From contig NC_054688.1 in the NCBI RefSeq assembly GCF_011074885.1, positions 1,488,001 to 1,552,000 of the forward strand: a DNA stretch of 64,000 nucleotides. Direction: 5' to 3'. Origin of the DNA: Brettanomyces bruxellensis (taxonomy: Eukaryota; Ascomycota; Pichiomycetes; Pichiales; Pichiaceae). Below the pieces are notes generated by a model. That model searched no databases. It saw only the letters and a list, made by a program, of their open reading frames with translations, and had not been told where the DNA came from. The translations under genes were made by a program, and so were the position numbers. Shown one piece after another: positions 38,569 to 49,765 of the stretch (the first letter of the stretch is position 1; each line of letters opens with the position of its first letter).

Positions 38569-40407
38569 ATGCTCAGTAGTGCATTTTTATCAGTGTCTAA
38601 AGCGATTGTTAGGTTCACCAGTACAAAATTGACAACTAGAAGCAGTATTGCAACATTTTTTACAAATAGAATGAGCAGCAGTATAGCAGAAGCATCTGGC
38701 GGTGTGTCCACGACATCGCTCAAGAGAAAGCCGGATACAGGTAGCGGTAATATAGGGGGAGAAAGTGCAGAGCCAAGAAAGAAAAGACATGGAGGAAGAA
38801 GAGGCGGCAGATGGAATAAAAGAAAGATGAAAAAGCAGCAGGCAAAGCAGGATCCAGACCCAACGACTGCAGAGGGCATACTAACGAAGTTCACGATTCC
38901 GAGACTGTTGAAAGAGGAGGGAGTTTCGGCCGATAGTCTCATATTAAACGACGGGACGAAAAACTGGCGGTTCGAAGATCAGATTGTTGAGGGAGTGAAG
39001 ATAAAGGCGGTTGATCTGCGTGGGGACGGGCTAGCTGTGATCGAGAGGAGTGAGGAGGCTGAGGGCGAGCGGAAAAACCTTGTTTGCGTGATTCCATTCG
39101 GGTTACCGGGAGACACAGTGAAGTTAAAGCTAAGAGAGCATCGAAAGATCATCAACGGAGCAGGATTTATCACAGCAGACCTTTTGGAGGTTCAGGAGGC
39201 GTCAGAGCTGCGGCTTGCAAACGAAAAGATCCCCTGCAAGTACTTTGGGCTCTGTTCAGGATGCCAATTGCAGCATTTAGGGTACGTGGACCAGCTCAAG
39301 CTGAAAAAAAGAACAATCGAGAACGCCTACATGTTTCTCACGAGTAAAGAGGTTCAGGAAAAAGAGGATATAGCCGGTAAGATCTGTGAGACGGTGGGCA
39401 GTCCGCTGCTTATGGGATACAGAACAAAGCTCACCCCACACTACGATCTGAAGGATGTAATTGCTGTTCCTCCCAGAATGCCAAGAATTGGATATGAGGC
39501 AAAAGGAAGGCCGGAATGGAACGGCAAGCCGGCGGAAAACAGCCGGGTCATCGACATTGAAGACTGCATCATTGGCACGCCGATTGTCCGGCAAGGTATG
39601 AAGGATGAACGGAGCCGTTTGCGGAAGAAGTTCGAGACTGAGGGCCAGATTACGAAAAAAGGCGCTACTCTTCTTTTGAGGGAGAACACAATCCCGGAGT
39701 CGGCCAAAGAGACCGCTGAGGGTTCCGTGGACATTCAAACGGGCAAAACAAGCACCATGGACTGCGAGGTTGGCGGTGAGAAATTCGTCAAAACGTGTGT
39801 GACAAGACATAAAGCCACCGTTAACGAATATGTGGACGGGTTGCACTTCACTTTTCTGGCAAACGAGTTCTTCCAGAACAACAACTCAATCCTCCCCAAA
39901 GTGTTGGAGTACGTGCAGGGGAAACTTGATCTAGGCGGCAAGGACAGCAGTTATCTTGTGGATGCATATTGTGGATCTGGTCTTTTTTCCATCGCTAGTG
40001 CCAAAAGTGTGAAGCAAAGTCTTGGTGTGGAGATTCAGCCGCAGTCGATCGACTTTGCCCGCAAGAACGCCGAGCTCAACCATATCGACAACTGCAAATT
40101 CATCGTTGGTAAGGCTGAAAAGCTTTTTGAGAGCATTGATTTTCCCAAAGATCACACTTCGGTTATTCTAGACCCACCGAGAAAGGGCTGCGATAAGGTT
40201 TTCTTGGACCAGTTGAGCAGCTTCGAGCCTAGAAGGATTGTCTACGTGTCGTGTAACGTCCATTCCCAGGCCAGGGATGTCCAAATGTTTCTCACAGACA
40301 CGAAAAACGGCTCAAAATACCACATAGAGTCCATTCGGGGTTTTGACTTCTTCCCACAGACTTACCATGTTGAAAGTGTTGCCGTTTTGACCCGGGCTGA
40401 GCAGTGA
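38569..40407 (+). CDS. TRM2: tRNA (uracil-5-)-methyltransferase
   Basis: The protein has 612 residues. A TRAM-like domain is followed by a cysteine motif (CKYFGLCSGCQLQH). Then comes the SAM-binding core DAYCGSGLFSIA, the LDPPRKGCD motif, and the nucleophile C562 in YVSCNVHSQARD. The end FFPQTYHVESVAVL is the family signature. The enzyme makes m5U54 in the T-loop of tRNA. The first ~30 residues (MLSSAFLSVSKAIVRFTSTK) are Arg/Ser/Thr-rich and could target mitochondria. A second ATG at residue 34 (MSSSIAEA) could give a nuclear or cytosolic form. A basic Gly/Arg/Lys linker follows (residues ~55-90). Confidence 0.94.
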   Translation: MLSSAFLSVSKAIVRFTSTKLTTRSSIATFFTNRMSSSIAEASGGVSTTSLKRKPDTGSGNIGGESAEPRKKRHGGRRGGRWNKRKMKKQQAKQDPDPTTAEGILTKFTIPRLLKEEGVSADSLILNDGTKNWRFEDQIVEGVKIKAVDLRGDGLAVIERSEEAEGERKNLVCVIPFGLPGDTVKLKLREHRKIINGAGFITADLLEVQEASELRLANEKIPCKYFGLCSGCQLQHLGYVDQLKLKKRTIENAYMFLTSKEVQEKEDIAGKICETVGSPLLMGYRTKLTPHYDLKDVIAVPPRMPRIGYEAKGRPEWNGKPAENSRVIDIEDCIIGTPIVRQGMKDERSRLRKKFETEGQITKKGATLLLRENTIPESAKETAEGSVDIQTGKTSTMDCEVGGEKFVKTCVTRHKATVNEYVDGLHFTFLANEFFQNNNSILPKVLEYVQGKLDLGGKDSSYLVDAYCGSGLFSIASAKSVKQSLGVEIQPQSIDFARKNAELNHIDNCKFIVGKAEKLFESIDFPKDHTSVILDPPRKGCDKVFLDQLSSFEPRRIVYVSCNVHSQARDVQMFLTDTKNGSKYHIESIRGFDFFPQTYHVESVAVLTRAEQ

Positions 40408-41334
40408 GCATACCGGATTGTGCATTTCGGCCGAGTTGCGGCATCCTTTTAGCCTATATAGAATATTTTGCTAGTATTTTGCTATTGCACACAAAACCCA
40501 ACCTTTACTCTTACATAATCCTTTTTTTTTTGGATGTTGCATTTTCGACTCTGAAAAGCCCACTTCCTGCTGCTTCTACGCTCAGGACGTCTCTTTTATG
40601 GCCTAGTGACATCATTGTGCCAGGGAGGCGCTTTCTGCAAATGCGATATCTAAACACAAATGCACTTATTTATAACTATAATACCGGCGCTTAGCGTGGT
40701 GGACGAAAAGAGTAATAAGCAAAACGAGAAAATGCAAAGAAAAAAAGGAAAAACAGAAAAACGCGTAAATCGATGAAAAATTCGAGGTAAACAAAAAAAA
40801 GTGGAGAAAACAGCAAGAAAGCCAAGACAAAACATATCGTGCACAAAACGAAGAAGACGGCAACCATTTTACGCCGAAAGAAACAAGATAACATGATTGG
40901 CTGAATACGAGGCCAATTGGCTGTCATTTGCCAAGAAACCCCACCATCCGTCTGTTTTATTTCATTTACCTTAAACGCAAATTTTTGTGTCTCAACTCCT
41001 TGAAATGTATACCGAAACTAGCTTAGTCGAAAAGAAGCAAAAATATAAAAGAAAGCTGTACTGATAGGAAAAGAGTGATAATAATTCAATTGCAGAAACT
41101 TATATAACCACTAATATACAACCCAAAGCGAGCTAGGGTGTCCAGCTGGCCGGGAAAAGATAACAATAACAACAATAATAAAGAAATGGGCCGTGTGCCT
41201 GTTGCTGGGAACAAGCAGGTGCAAAAATCAGCTTGCACAACAACGGGCGACTCGAACTAACTAGAGAGGGATCCAGTCATGCTGCCAATGTAGAATAAAA
41301 AAGCAAGAAAACAGGAAAGAGTGCTTTTTCAAAT
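40408..41334. other. Convergent intergenic, no gene recognised
   Basis: 3' flanks of TRM2 and NHP6. A T-run lies at 40531 and A-rich DNA at 40735-40815. Phe/Cys-rich minus-strand frames there come from A-rich DNA and are not accepted. Confidence 0.55.
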
Positions 41335-41610
41335 TTACTCTGCAGCAGCACTCTTAGTCTTCAAGTACTCAGCCTTCTCAAGCTCGTATCTCTTCTTGTC
41401 AGCAGCAGCCTTGGCATCGTAAGGCTCTCTGCCCTTCTTGTCAAGAGCCTTCCACTTCTCACCCAAGATCTTTCCAATTTGACCGAAAGCAATACCTGGA
41501 TTTTCTGCTCTAACAATATCTCTCTGCTCATTGGCGAAGAACATGTAAGCAGACAACGATCTCTTTGGAGCGTTTGGGTCTTTCTTCTTTCTGGTTCCTT
41601 TTCTTCCCAT
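41335..41610 (-). CDS. NHP6: Nhp6-type HMG-box chromatin protein
   Basis: The 91-residue protein has a basic N-terminus ([25 protein letters not shown]) and a single HMG box (about residues 16-84; [20 protein letters not shown]). This is the length and plan of yeast Nhp6A/B, non-specific DNA-bending proteins that work with the FACT complex and at Pol III genes. Codon use is strongly biased, consistent with high expression. A 2 kb upstream gap separates it from DEF1. Confidence 0.95.
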   Translation of the reverse strand: MGRKGTRKKKDPNAPKRSLSAYMFFANEQRDIVRAENPGIAFGQIGKILGEKWKALDKKGREPYDAKAAADKKRYELEKAEYLKTKSAAAE

Positions 41611-43643
41611 TTTGATGTATAATTTATAGGTGATAGTAGAGAAAGAGGAAAGAAAAGAGGGAAAAAGATTAAAAAAGTTGTAGGAGAGAAGAAAAAAGGA
41701 AGAGTGAGGAATAGGGAAAAATATAGTGAGCAGGGGAAAGTGAGAGAGAGTAATTAAGCAGGGATTAAATATAGTGGAGATGGGAGGAAAAAAACATAGA
41801 GAAAAAAATTACTTGTGTTTAATTTTTTGTTAAAGAGGAGGTGGGGAGTAGGCAGTAAACAAAAAAAAACAAGTGATATGAAATGAAACAGTGCAAAAAA
41901 AAATTGCGAGAGAAAGCGAATTAGTGGGAAATATGGTCAGGCAGAAAAAATAAAAGATGGAAGGTGGCAACAAATAAAAATAAGTGGGAGGGATGAAAAA
42001 GTAATAGACAAGGAAATAGACAAGGAAATGAACAAGGAAATGAACAAAGATATGAAAAAGTGAAGCAAAAAGCAAAGCAAAAAGAATAATAACAGAGACA
42101 TGGCATGGTAATAGAAAAAGAAATAAATTAATTGATTGTGAAAAAGAGAAATTGATCGAGGTGGATGGCTTTAAATGGCAAGGATGCACGAAAGTGCTGG
42201 TAATTAAGAAAATGTGAGGCAATAATAAAAAAAAAACATTTGGGACAGATAAAGGGGGCAGATTTACTAAAGCGGGAAAAAACAGTGAGTGTAAAGTGAG
42301 CTTTTTCAGATAGCTGGCGTTTACCGATCACCTAGGCGTTTGCTGGGCATTTGCTAGGTATTCGAGTAGGCGAGGTTGACCATGCCAAATAGTGCATATG
42401 CAAGGACCCGCTCGCCCCGTTTCGCGCCGTTTCCCAAAACGCAGAAAAAAAAAGGTCGAAAATTTTGGTGGAAATAAATAAATGCGAGCGAGGCACACCC
42501 GTGCCCTGAAAGAGATAGCCAATTAAAGCTAGAGAACATGGCCTTAGCAAGCGGACACAGATGGCAAAACAAGAATTACTAAGGGCCTGGGCCTTGGAGA
42601 GAGTGACAATAAGAATATGACTGGGTTGCTAACAATAGAAGAGGCCATGCTGGATGTGAATGTTGCGAAATTAGACACTGATAATTTTTCATGAAACCCG
42701 AAACTTGTAACTGATGGCAAGTTTTGTGAGTGTACTATTTTTATAGAGAGCGGAAAAAAGTAAGCTAGGGAAATAATATGAGGAGGGAGATAGGAAGTAT
42801 GGTGTAGACATTTGTATGCGGTTGCGAAATATTATGGCAAGAAAAGTTTTGGAGAGAAATTGAGGGAAGAAAAAATAGAATGATTGGGAATTAGAGGGAT
42901 AAGAATTTAAGGGAAGAATTTAAGAGAGGAAGATGAATTTGGACAGGAGGATTGAATAAGAAGAAAAGAATAGATGAGGAATTACAGAGATCGCAGTATA
43001 TTCATATAGTACATATTAGAGAGATCAAGAAATGTGGTAAGCAGTCTAGTAACGAGTAAAGTGAGTAAAGTGAGTAAAGTGAGTAAAGTGAGTAAAGTGA
43101 GTAAAGTGAGTAAAGTGAGTAAAGTGAGTAAAGTGAGTAAAGTGAGTAAAGTGAGTAAAGTGAGTAAAGTGAGTAAAGTGAGTAAAGTGAGTAAAGTGAG
43201 TAAAGTGAATAAAGTCAGAGTAAAGTCAGAAAGGAAAGAAAAGTAAGCAAGAAAGTAGAAAGTATACTAAAGATCAGCAAAATCACAAACATCTCACTAG
43301 TCAAAATCACAGAAACCACTGCAGTAAACAAAACTGAAAAATACCTTCCTCGCGCTTTTATGTTCAGCTTCCACCTCTTTCATTCCACTTTCTCAGGCCC
43401 CCTTATCTCCGTGAGGGCTGTGCAAAAGTGTGGCGGTGCAGCACTTCAAAAAATTCCGTACGCCTAGTGTCAAGAAAGGTTAGATGGGATACCATTAAAG
43501 CACATAGAACAGATGGAAACATCCCACTTCTCTACATTGCCACTTGCACGCACTACATCCTAACACCTAGAGCTCTAGAAAGCATACATTGAGATTACCT
43601 AACACCTACAACAGTAGACAGAAAGTATATACAGTTGCCAAAA
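41611..43643. repeat. Long intergenic with short tandem arrays
   Basis: The + strand is purine-rich to about 42300. A 12-base unit (ACAAGGAAATGA) repeats four times at 42006-42055. A more GC-rich segment near 42310-42560 may be the NHP6 promoter. The 9-base array at 43049-43210 is listed separately. No gene is seen. Confidence 0.55.
43049..43210 (+). repeat. Nine-base tandem repeat AGTAAAGTG, about 18 copies
   Basis: Seventeen near-perfect copies and one variant of AGTAAAGTG stand in a row. One frame reads Ser-Lys-Val repeated; this open frame is a product of the repeat and not a likely gene. It lies downstream of DEF1. Confidence 0.85.
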
Positions 43644-46202
43644 TCAGAACCAGTCACGGTTCACGGCATAATCGTTTGATGCCGGATACTGCTGGTACTG
43701 GTTTTGGTAGTAGCCATAGGCATTTTGCGCCGAGGAGGCCTGCGCGGATCCGAATCCGGGAAGCTGCTGGGTCTGCGGTTGGGCGGCGCCACTGGCGCCA
43801 CTGGCCTGCGCTGCACTCTGTTGCGCTTGCGCCTGCTGCTGCGCCTGCTGTTGCGCCTGGGCCTGGGCCTGTTGCTGTGCGGTAGGCTGCTGCTGCTGTG
43901 CGGCTGCGCCAGACTGCTGGGCCTGCGCTGCGCTCTGTTGCGCCTGCGCCTGGGCCTGCTGCTGCCGCTGGTACTGCTGGATGTACTGCTGTTGGTACTG
44001 CTGGTACTGCTGCGCATACTGTTGCGCGTACTGCTGCTGAGGGAACTGCTGTTGCACCTGCTGGTCGTAGCGCTGGCCGTACTGCTGTGCGCTCACCTTG
44101 CCCTGCGCTGGCGACCCAGCCGCCTGAACACTCTGCTGCGCTTGCTGCTGCGGCTGCGCTTGTGCACCTTGCTGCGAAGGTGACACACCGGCACCCGCCT
44201 GCGCTGCACTGCCCGCCTGCTGGTACTGGTTTCCGTAGAATTTATTCTGGAATCCCGTACCAAAAGCCGCTTGCTGCGCCTGGCTGTTCTGATAATTCAT
44301 GTAATACTGATTAGCGGCAGGTGTCTGCTGCTGGTAGTACGGCATATAATAGTTGAAGTATGGGAAGTACGAAGCTGGCATGCCCATCATTCCATTGTTT
44401 GGAAGAGCGCTTGCACTGCCGACTGCGGCTGGCGATGCTGCGGAAGCGGCTGCCACGCGGTTGTACTCCGCGCTGGCTAGCGGCTGCACTTGTGCTTGTG
44501 CTTGTGGCTGCGCCTGCGATGCCTGCACCTGCTGCTGTGGAGCTGGCTGTGCAGTCTGCACATTCTGCGCTTGCTGCACCGGCTGCGCTTGCTGCGCTGG
44601 CTGCGCTTCCTGCGGCTCTATGCGCTCCTGCGGCTGCTGCGCACTCACACTCTTCTCCGCTTTATCCTGCAAACTCAAGGATCCAAACGAGATCCCATCA
44701 AGTGTGCCAACCTGCTCTGTGCCCGCAGGCAGAACAACCGGCTGCTGCTTGCGGCGCGCAATACGCACCGGCTTCCTTTGCGCCTGTGGCGCTGGCGCTG
44801 CCTGCTCTTGCTCCTCTTCTTTTTCCGGCTTTTCTTGTTTTTCTTGTTTCTCTTGTTTTTCCGGCTCCTCTTCTGGTTCCTCTTCCGGCTCCTCTTCTGG
44901 TTCCTCTTCTGGTTCTTTTTCCGGTTCTTCTTGTTTTTCCGCGTCTGCGCTCTTTGCGGCTTCCTTCTTCACCACTGGCGCACCCTCATCCTCCACCACT
45001 TCCGCTTGCGCAGCCTCCTCTGGCGCAGCCTCCTTTGCCACTTCCTCCTTTGCCACTTCCTCCTTCTTAACTGCTGGCTTCTCAACTGGCTTCACCATGT
45101 TCTTTTTCACAACCTTTTTCTTTGGCGCAAGCGCTGCCGCCCACGTCATTCCCTGCGGCTTCGAGGCCGCAGCCTTTGGCTTTGCGGCGGCCTTTGCGTG
45201 TGCGCGGTGCACCGGCGCTTGCGTTGGCGTAGGCTCCGTCTTGGCGGATGCACTCTCCTTCGGTGCACTCTCCTTTGGCTTCTGCTCGCCATTAGAGGCC
45301 TTCTCCTGCGCTGGCGCCTCCGGCTTCACGTCTGCCTTTGGCTTTGCGGCCTCGCTCTGTGCAAGTGCGCTGGCCCAGGACGAACCCTTCTTTGGTATGG
45401 CGGCCTGGGTGGCAGGCGTGTTTCTTGGCCTGCGCGGGCGTGCATCTGCCGCGCTTGCAGCTGGCACTGTAGCGGCCGGCGTTGCGGTTGCGGCTACGGC
45501 TGCGGATGCGGTTGCGGTTGAATTTGCGCCTGCGCTTGCGGCTGCGGGTTTCTGGCGCTGAAATCCCCTGCGGCCGCCCTTGGTGCGGGGCTGGTCGCGG
45601 GAATCGCCGCCCTGATAGCCGCGGTAAGAGGAGCGGGTGCGCTGTTCACGCATCTCGCGCAACTCGCGCTGCTCGCGCAATTCACGCTTCTTTTCCTCGC
45701 GGCTAATGACTGGCGCCCACTTGTGTATTGTGCCAGTCAATATTCCCTCGGAAATTTCCGAAATGTCCTGGCCTGCAATTTCGTCCTGAATCGACGCGAA
45801 ATCTGCGACGGTCCACTCGGGGAAAAGTTCAGTAAGTGTTTCGAATTTTTTCCGGAGCTCCGCCGAGAGCTTCAAAGCACCGCTGCTACTTGTTGCGGAA
45901 CTTCTGTATCGGGAAGACGAGCTGGAATTGTCCGACTCGTCGAAATTGGACGACCTGCCGCGATACCGGCGGCCAACCCTGTGTGGCTGATGCTGGTGCG
46001 TGTGGCGGTGTGCCTGCTGCTGCTGCTGTGCCTGGGATTCCTGTATTTGCTGTGATTGGTGGCTTTGCTGCTCGCCCTTTCCGCTTGTATTATCTTGATG
46101 TTGGGCTTGCCGACTACTGCCGGACAAACTGCTCTTGTTCTGAGCATCTGTATGCGTCTTGCTGCCGACTGCCGGCTTCGTACTGTCGACTGTTTCCGCC
46201 AT
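43644..46202 (-). CDS. DEF1: DEF1 RNA polymerase II degradation factor
   Basis: The protein has 852 residues from the ATG at 46202; upstream codons are open only from a TTG. Residues ~113-163 form a CUE ubiquitin-binding domain (ELRKKFETLTELFPEWTVAD to ILTGTIHKW), the Def1 hallmark. The middle is Lys/Glu/Ala-rich with a repeated EEPEEEPEEEPEE run. The C-terminal ~350 residues are very Gln/Ala-rich. In yeast, Def1 is clipped to release its Q-rich tail, enters the nucleus and recruits elongin-cullin to ubiquitylate stalled Pol II. The same arrangement here supports the call. Repeat lengths probably vary among strains. Confidence 0.88.
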   Translation of the reverse strand: MAETVDSTKPAVGSKTHTDAQNKSSLSGSSRQAQHQDNTSGKGEQQSHQSQQIQESQAQQQQQAHRHTHQHQPHRVGRRYRGRSSNFDESDNSSSSSRYRSSATSSSGALKLSAELRKKFETLTELFPEWTVADFASIQDEIAGQDISEISEGILTGTIHKWAPVISREEKKRELREQRELREMREQRTRSSYRGYQGGDSRDQPRTKGGRRGFQRQKPAAASAGANSTATASAAVAATATPAATVPAASAADARPRRPRNTPATQAAIPKKGSSWASALAQSEAAKPKADVKPEAPAQEKASNGEQKPKESAPKESASAKTEPTPTQAPVHRAHAKAAAKPKAAASKPQGMTWAAALAPKKKVVKKNMVKPVEKPAVKKEEVAKEEVAKEAAPEEAAQAEVVEDEGAPVVKKEAAKSADAEKQEEPEKEPEEEPEEEPEEEPEEEPEKQEKQEKQEKPEKEEEQEQAAPAPQAQRKPVRIARRKQQPVVLPAGTEQVGTLDGISFGSLSLQDKAEKSVSAQQPQERIEPQEAQPAQQAQPVQQAQNVQTAQPAPQQQVQASQAQPQAQAQVQPLASAEYNRVAAASAASPAAVGSASALPNNGMMGMPASYFPYFNYYMPYYQQQTPAANQYYMNYQNSQAQQAAFGTGFQNKFYGNQYQQAGSAAQAGAGVSPSQQGAQAQPQQQAQQSVQAAGSPAQGKVSAQQYGQRYDQQVQQQFPQQQYAQQYAQQYQQYQQQYIQQYQRQQQAQAQAQQSAAQAQQSGAAAQQQQPTAQQQAQAQAQQQAQQQAQAQQSAAQASGASGAAQPQTQQLPGFGSAQASSAQNAYGYYQNQYQQYPASNDYAVNRDWF

Positions 46203-47313
46203 TTGCTTTATAAAGTTGGAAATTTCGATGGCGAAGTGTGTTTTTTCTTTCAGCAAGTGATGAATAAAAAAAAAAAACTAGGCCCAGTTTATAACCAAAA
46301 CGTGCTAATCTGTGTATCAGGTGCTGCTTCTCACTATGTAAAGTCTGTTGTCTATACTGTGTGGGCAATAGGAAGTTCAGGAAAAAGGTAGAATCCAAGT
46401 TTAAAGGAAAGAAACTATATCCGATGTTTAGCACAGGGAGAAGGGAAAATTATTTCTCGCTCGCACACAAATTTCTTTTAGCCCCAACTTTGGATTTGGG
46501 GACGAAATGAAAAACTTCACAAAACACAAGAGGGGGGGGGGGGGGAAGAAAAATTCACCAATTCGTGTTTGAGAAAAGGGGGAAGGGGGAAAGTTGGCTC
46601 GAGGAATTGTTCATTGCCCAATAATGCGCATTGCAATGACCTCGGGTGAAGAAAAAAAATTATTTCGCGGGACAGGAGAGAGCATCTCAGCATAAATGGC
46701 ATCAGACGTCCATTTATATGCGGGGGCCGCATTTAATGACGCAGAAACGCATAAAGCAGATTTGGCATGCTGGCGGTGGAGCAGGGACTGGGAGTATGGA
46801 ATCGGCATAAGGGGAAGGAAATGGGTAGAAGGTGGTGGTGAAAAAGCAAGGGTTGATTTGGGTGGCAACAGCTGCAGTATTGGGCAAGATATACAGGTGG
46901 AAAATGCGATGCCGAATAGTGGGACAATGGAAGTAAAATGAGATGGAATCTGGGACATGAGTGGGAAGATAGAGAGAGAAATGAGTTGGTGGAAATGAAA
47001 TGGAGGCCAGGAAGTAACTGTAGTCTACGTAAATGTACAATCAATAGATATGACAAAGTATGCTTCTCATAATGTATGAATACATCGTTCAGAGACGTAG
47101 GATTATAAGAAGCAAGTAGGAAGGAACTAAGTACTAAGTAGTAATCGATAGCACAAAAAACCAAGTAATAAGAAGAAAGTGGTACCAGTAGAAAGAAAGA
47201 ATTGAGTAATAGTACTAAAAAGTAACTAACACACACTACATACTACACATCCCTTAACATGAAATCACATTCGGATCATATATAAAGCTAGATTCGTAAG
47301 ATCAAGAAACAAC
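46203..47313. other. Intergenic with a 14-base G-run
   Basis: DEF1 promoter and FBA1 3' flank. A run of 14 G lies at 46532-46545. No gene is seen. Confidence 0.6.
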
Positions 47314-48398
47314 TTAGTTACCCAACTGTCCCTTGGTAGAGAAGATTCCCAAAAGCTCGTCGATTCTGTTGTACATGGTCTTCTCACCCTCTCTGACCCA
47401 TCTTCTTGGATCGTAGTACTTCTTGTTTGGAAGATCGTCACCCTCTGGGTTTCCGACCTGGTGAGCAAGGTAGGCCTGGTACTTCAAGACGTAGTCTCTG
47501 ACACCAGTCAAGTAAGCCCACTGGGTATCGGTATCGATGTTAACCTTGACGATTCCGAGGCTGATGGCCTTTCTGTACTCGTCGTTGGTAGAACCGGAAC
47601 CACCGTGGAACACCAAGAACAAAGGCTTGTCCTCAGAGGTGCCCAACTGCTTCTTGGCGTACTTCTGGTGCTCACCGAGAAGCTCTGGTCTCAAGACAAC
47701 GTTACCTGGCTTGTAAACACCGTGGACGTTACCGAAAGCTGCGGCAATGGAGAAGTTTGGAGAAATTGGCGAGAGAGCCTTGTAGACGCTGAACACAGTC
47801 TCGGAAGAAGTGTACAAAGCGTCCTTCTCGGCACTTTCGTTGTTGACACCGTCCTCCTCACCTCCGGTGATACCAATCTCCATCTCGAGCCACTGGTCCA
47901 TCTTGGCCATTCTCTTGAAGTACTTGGCGCAGGTCGAGATGTTGTAGTCGTCGTTCTCAGCGGACAAGTCCAACATGTGCGACGAGAACAAAGGCTCGCC
48001 GTGCTTGGCGAAGTATTCCTCATCGGCCTTCAACTACCGTCAAACCATGGGAGCAACTTTCTGGCACAGTGGTCCGAGTGCATGATGACTGGAATTCCGT
48101 AAGTTGGGGCGATGGATCTGATGTAGTGGGCAGCTGCAACGGCACCGGCGATAGAAGCAGCCTGGTTCTCGTTGCTGACACCTTTACCAGCAAAGAAAGC
48201 AGCACCTCCGTTCGAAGTTTGCAGGATAATTGGTGAGTTGTTGTCTCTAGCGGCCTGCAAAGCGGCAACTGCGGTAGAGGACGAGGTGACGTTCACGGCA
48301 GGGATGGCGAAACCCTTCTGGTGGGCGTATTTGAAGAGGTTGATAACGTCATCTCCGACGATAACACCTGTCTTTCTCTTAAGGAAGTCGAGAGTCAT
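47314..48398 (-). CDS. FBA1: Class II fructose-1,6-bisphosphate aldolase, with a one-base frameshift
   Basis: Two frames together make the ~360-residue zinc aldolase that splits fructose-1,6-bisphosphate in glycolysis. The first (48030-48398) runs from MTLDFLKRKTGVIVGDDV through the zinc-site HSDHC to LLPWFDGS and a stop. The second (47314-48033) resumes at LKADEEYFAKHGEPLFSSHM and continues through GITGGEEDGV, FGNVHGVYKPGN and HGGSGS to the normal end. They meet at 48030-48038, where GGTAGTTGAAG has one base fewer than the family requires: a codon, expected Met, is short by one T. Codon bias is extreme and the rest is intact. A sequencing or assembly error is more likely than loss of an essential gene, unless another copy exists. 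Confidence 0.93.
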
Positions 48399-48610
48399 AT
48401 TGTACTAAATGTGGAACTGTGTGGATGCAAATTAATAATCTGTCCTTGAATAAAGGGAGGAAGAAGAAGGAAGAGGAAGGAAAAAGAGAAAAAGGTAAAG
48501 GAAAAGTGCCAAAGGGATAAACGCAAGGCCTTGTCCTCAAAGTTATCGATGGTTGGAATTTCACAAGATTTATATATACTGCAGAAAAAAAGCAAGGACG
48601 GGATACAAGG

Positions 48611-48642
<32 letters not shown>

Positions 48643-49765
48643 AGCCCATCAATCGCACCTGCAACCAAAGAAGCTGGTGGAAGATCGGGCCACCTTGCCG
48701 GCCAATGCAGACACCTGGCCTCAGCCGTGGAATCGGCATGGCAGAACCACCCGGAGCTTTTGGGCCGGAGGAAAGCAAGCCGCCCATTGTTCCGCTTGGT
48801 CACTTTGGATCTCCGCTGAGGAATCATGCCGCTTTTTTTGGCATGCCACCCACCTCGCTTTTTTTTCCATTGTACTTGCGATTCATTTTTTCACTCGCAC
48901 TGTATTTTCCCGACTGCTCCGACACATTTCGCACCCTCTGTGTTTGCCAATTTTTCACTCATGCTACTTGTCCTGCCTACATTGTTTTCGTTTCTGGAAA
49001 TCATCCCATCATGCCTGTTAATGCGCTGCCTAAAAAATTTTCCATCGCTGATTTTCCGTACTAACGTTTTCCGGCTGTATTTGAAATTTATTTCCAATTT
49101 ATCTTATTTTATCTTAATTATTTTGTCCTATCGTCACTATTAATTTTATCTTACTATCTTATTCTATTTATTTGATCTGTTTAATTGATTTACTTTCTAT
49201 TCATTTGATCTATTTACTCCAACTATTAATCTATTTATTCCACCTATTAATCTATCTATTAATCTTTTTATTCCATCTATTTATCTATTTATCCCTTCTA
49301 TTTATCTATTTATTCTATCCTCCCTCCCTGTCCCATCCCTTGTCTCCGCAAGGTCTTTTTGTGGGCTTCAAACTCCTCCACCGTGCTTTTTCTACTACTC
49401 TTTGCCGCTCTGGCCTCGAATTCCTCCTTCTCATTATTCTATTTATTTCACTCTCACTTTTTTCTTTCCTGCACAGCCTTACCCCATCTCCTTCCCCAAA
49501 CCTCCGTACTCCGACACACCCGTGCACCACACACTTTTCGGCATTTTTTTTTCTGTCCCATGGAAAAAGTCGGCAGTCATCGTCTTATTCAAGCCCGCGG
49601 GTGTCTTATTTAATCTACACATCATTATATTATTTTTTCCCGTGATTTCACTGCCCATCTTCCGGAACCTTCTCCTCAATTAAACCAACAGCCTTTCATC
49701 CGCCCACATTGCGTCACTCCTGGCCTCACACGACTGATTATTTGCCTCTGTTCAGTAATCAAAAC
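48399..49765. repeat. Divergent intergenic with a 31-base A-run and a TATT-rich repeat
   Basis: The region holds the FBA1 promoter (TATA element listed), an uninterrupted A-run at 48611-48641, and at about 49140-49320 a degenerate (CTATTTATTCTATCT) repeat on the + strand. The open frames here are low complexity. No gene is seen. Confidence 0.6.
48569..48576 (-). promoter_or_regulatory. TATA box (TATATAAA) of FBA1
   Basis: On the minus strand TATATAAA lies about 171 bases upstream of the FBA1 ATG, a suitable place for a strongly expressed glycolytic gene. Confidence 0.5.

Noticed and set aside
41240..41265. CGACTCGAACTA, T-loop-like on the minus strand
   Set aside because: The five-base stem does not form; no tRNA body.
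43034..43246. Ser-Lys-Val repeat open frame
   Set aside because: Pure product of the nine-base tandem repeat; no other coding character.
44353..45561. Long Cys/Ala/Leu-rich + strand frames
   Set aside because: They are the complement of the Gln/Ala/Glu-rich DEF1 gene.
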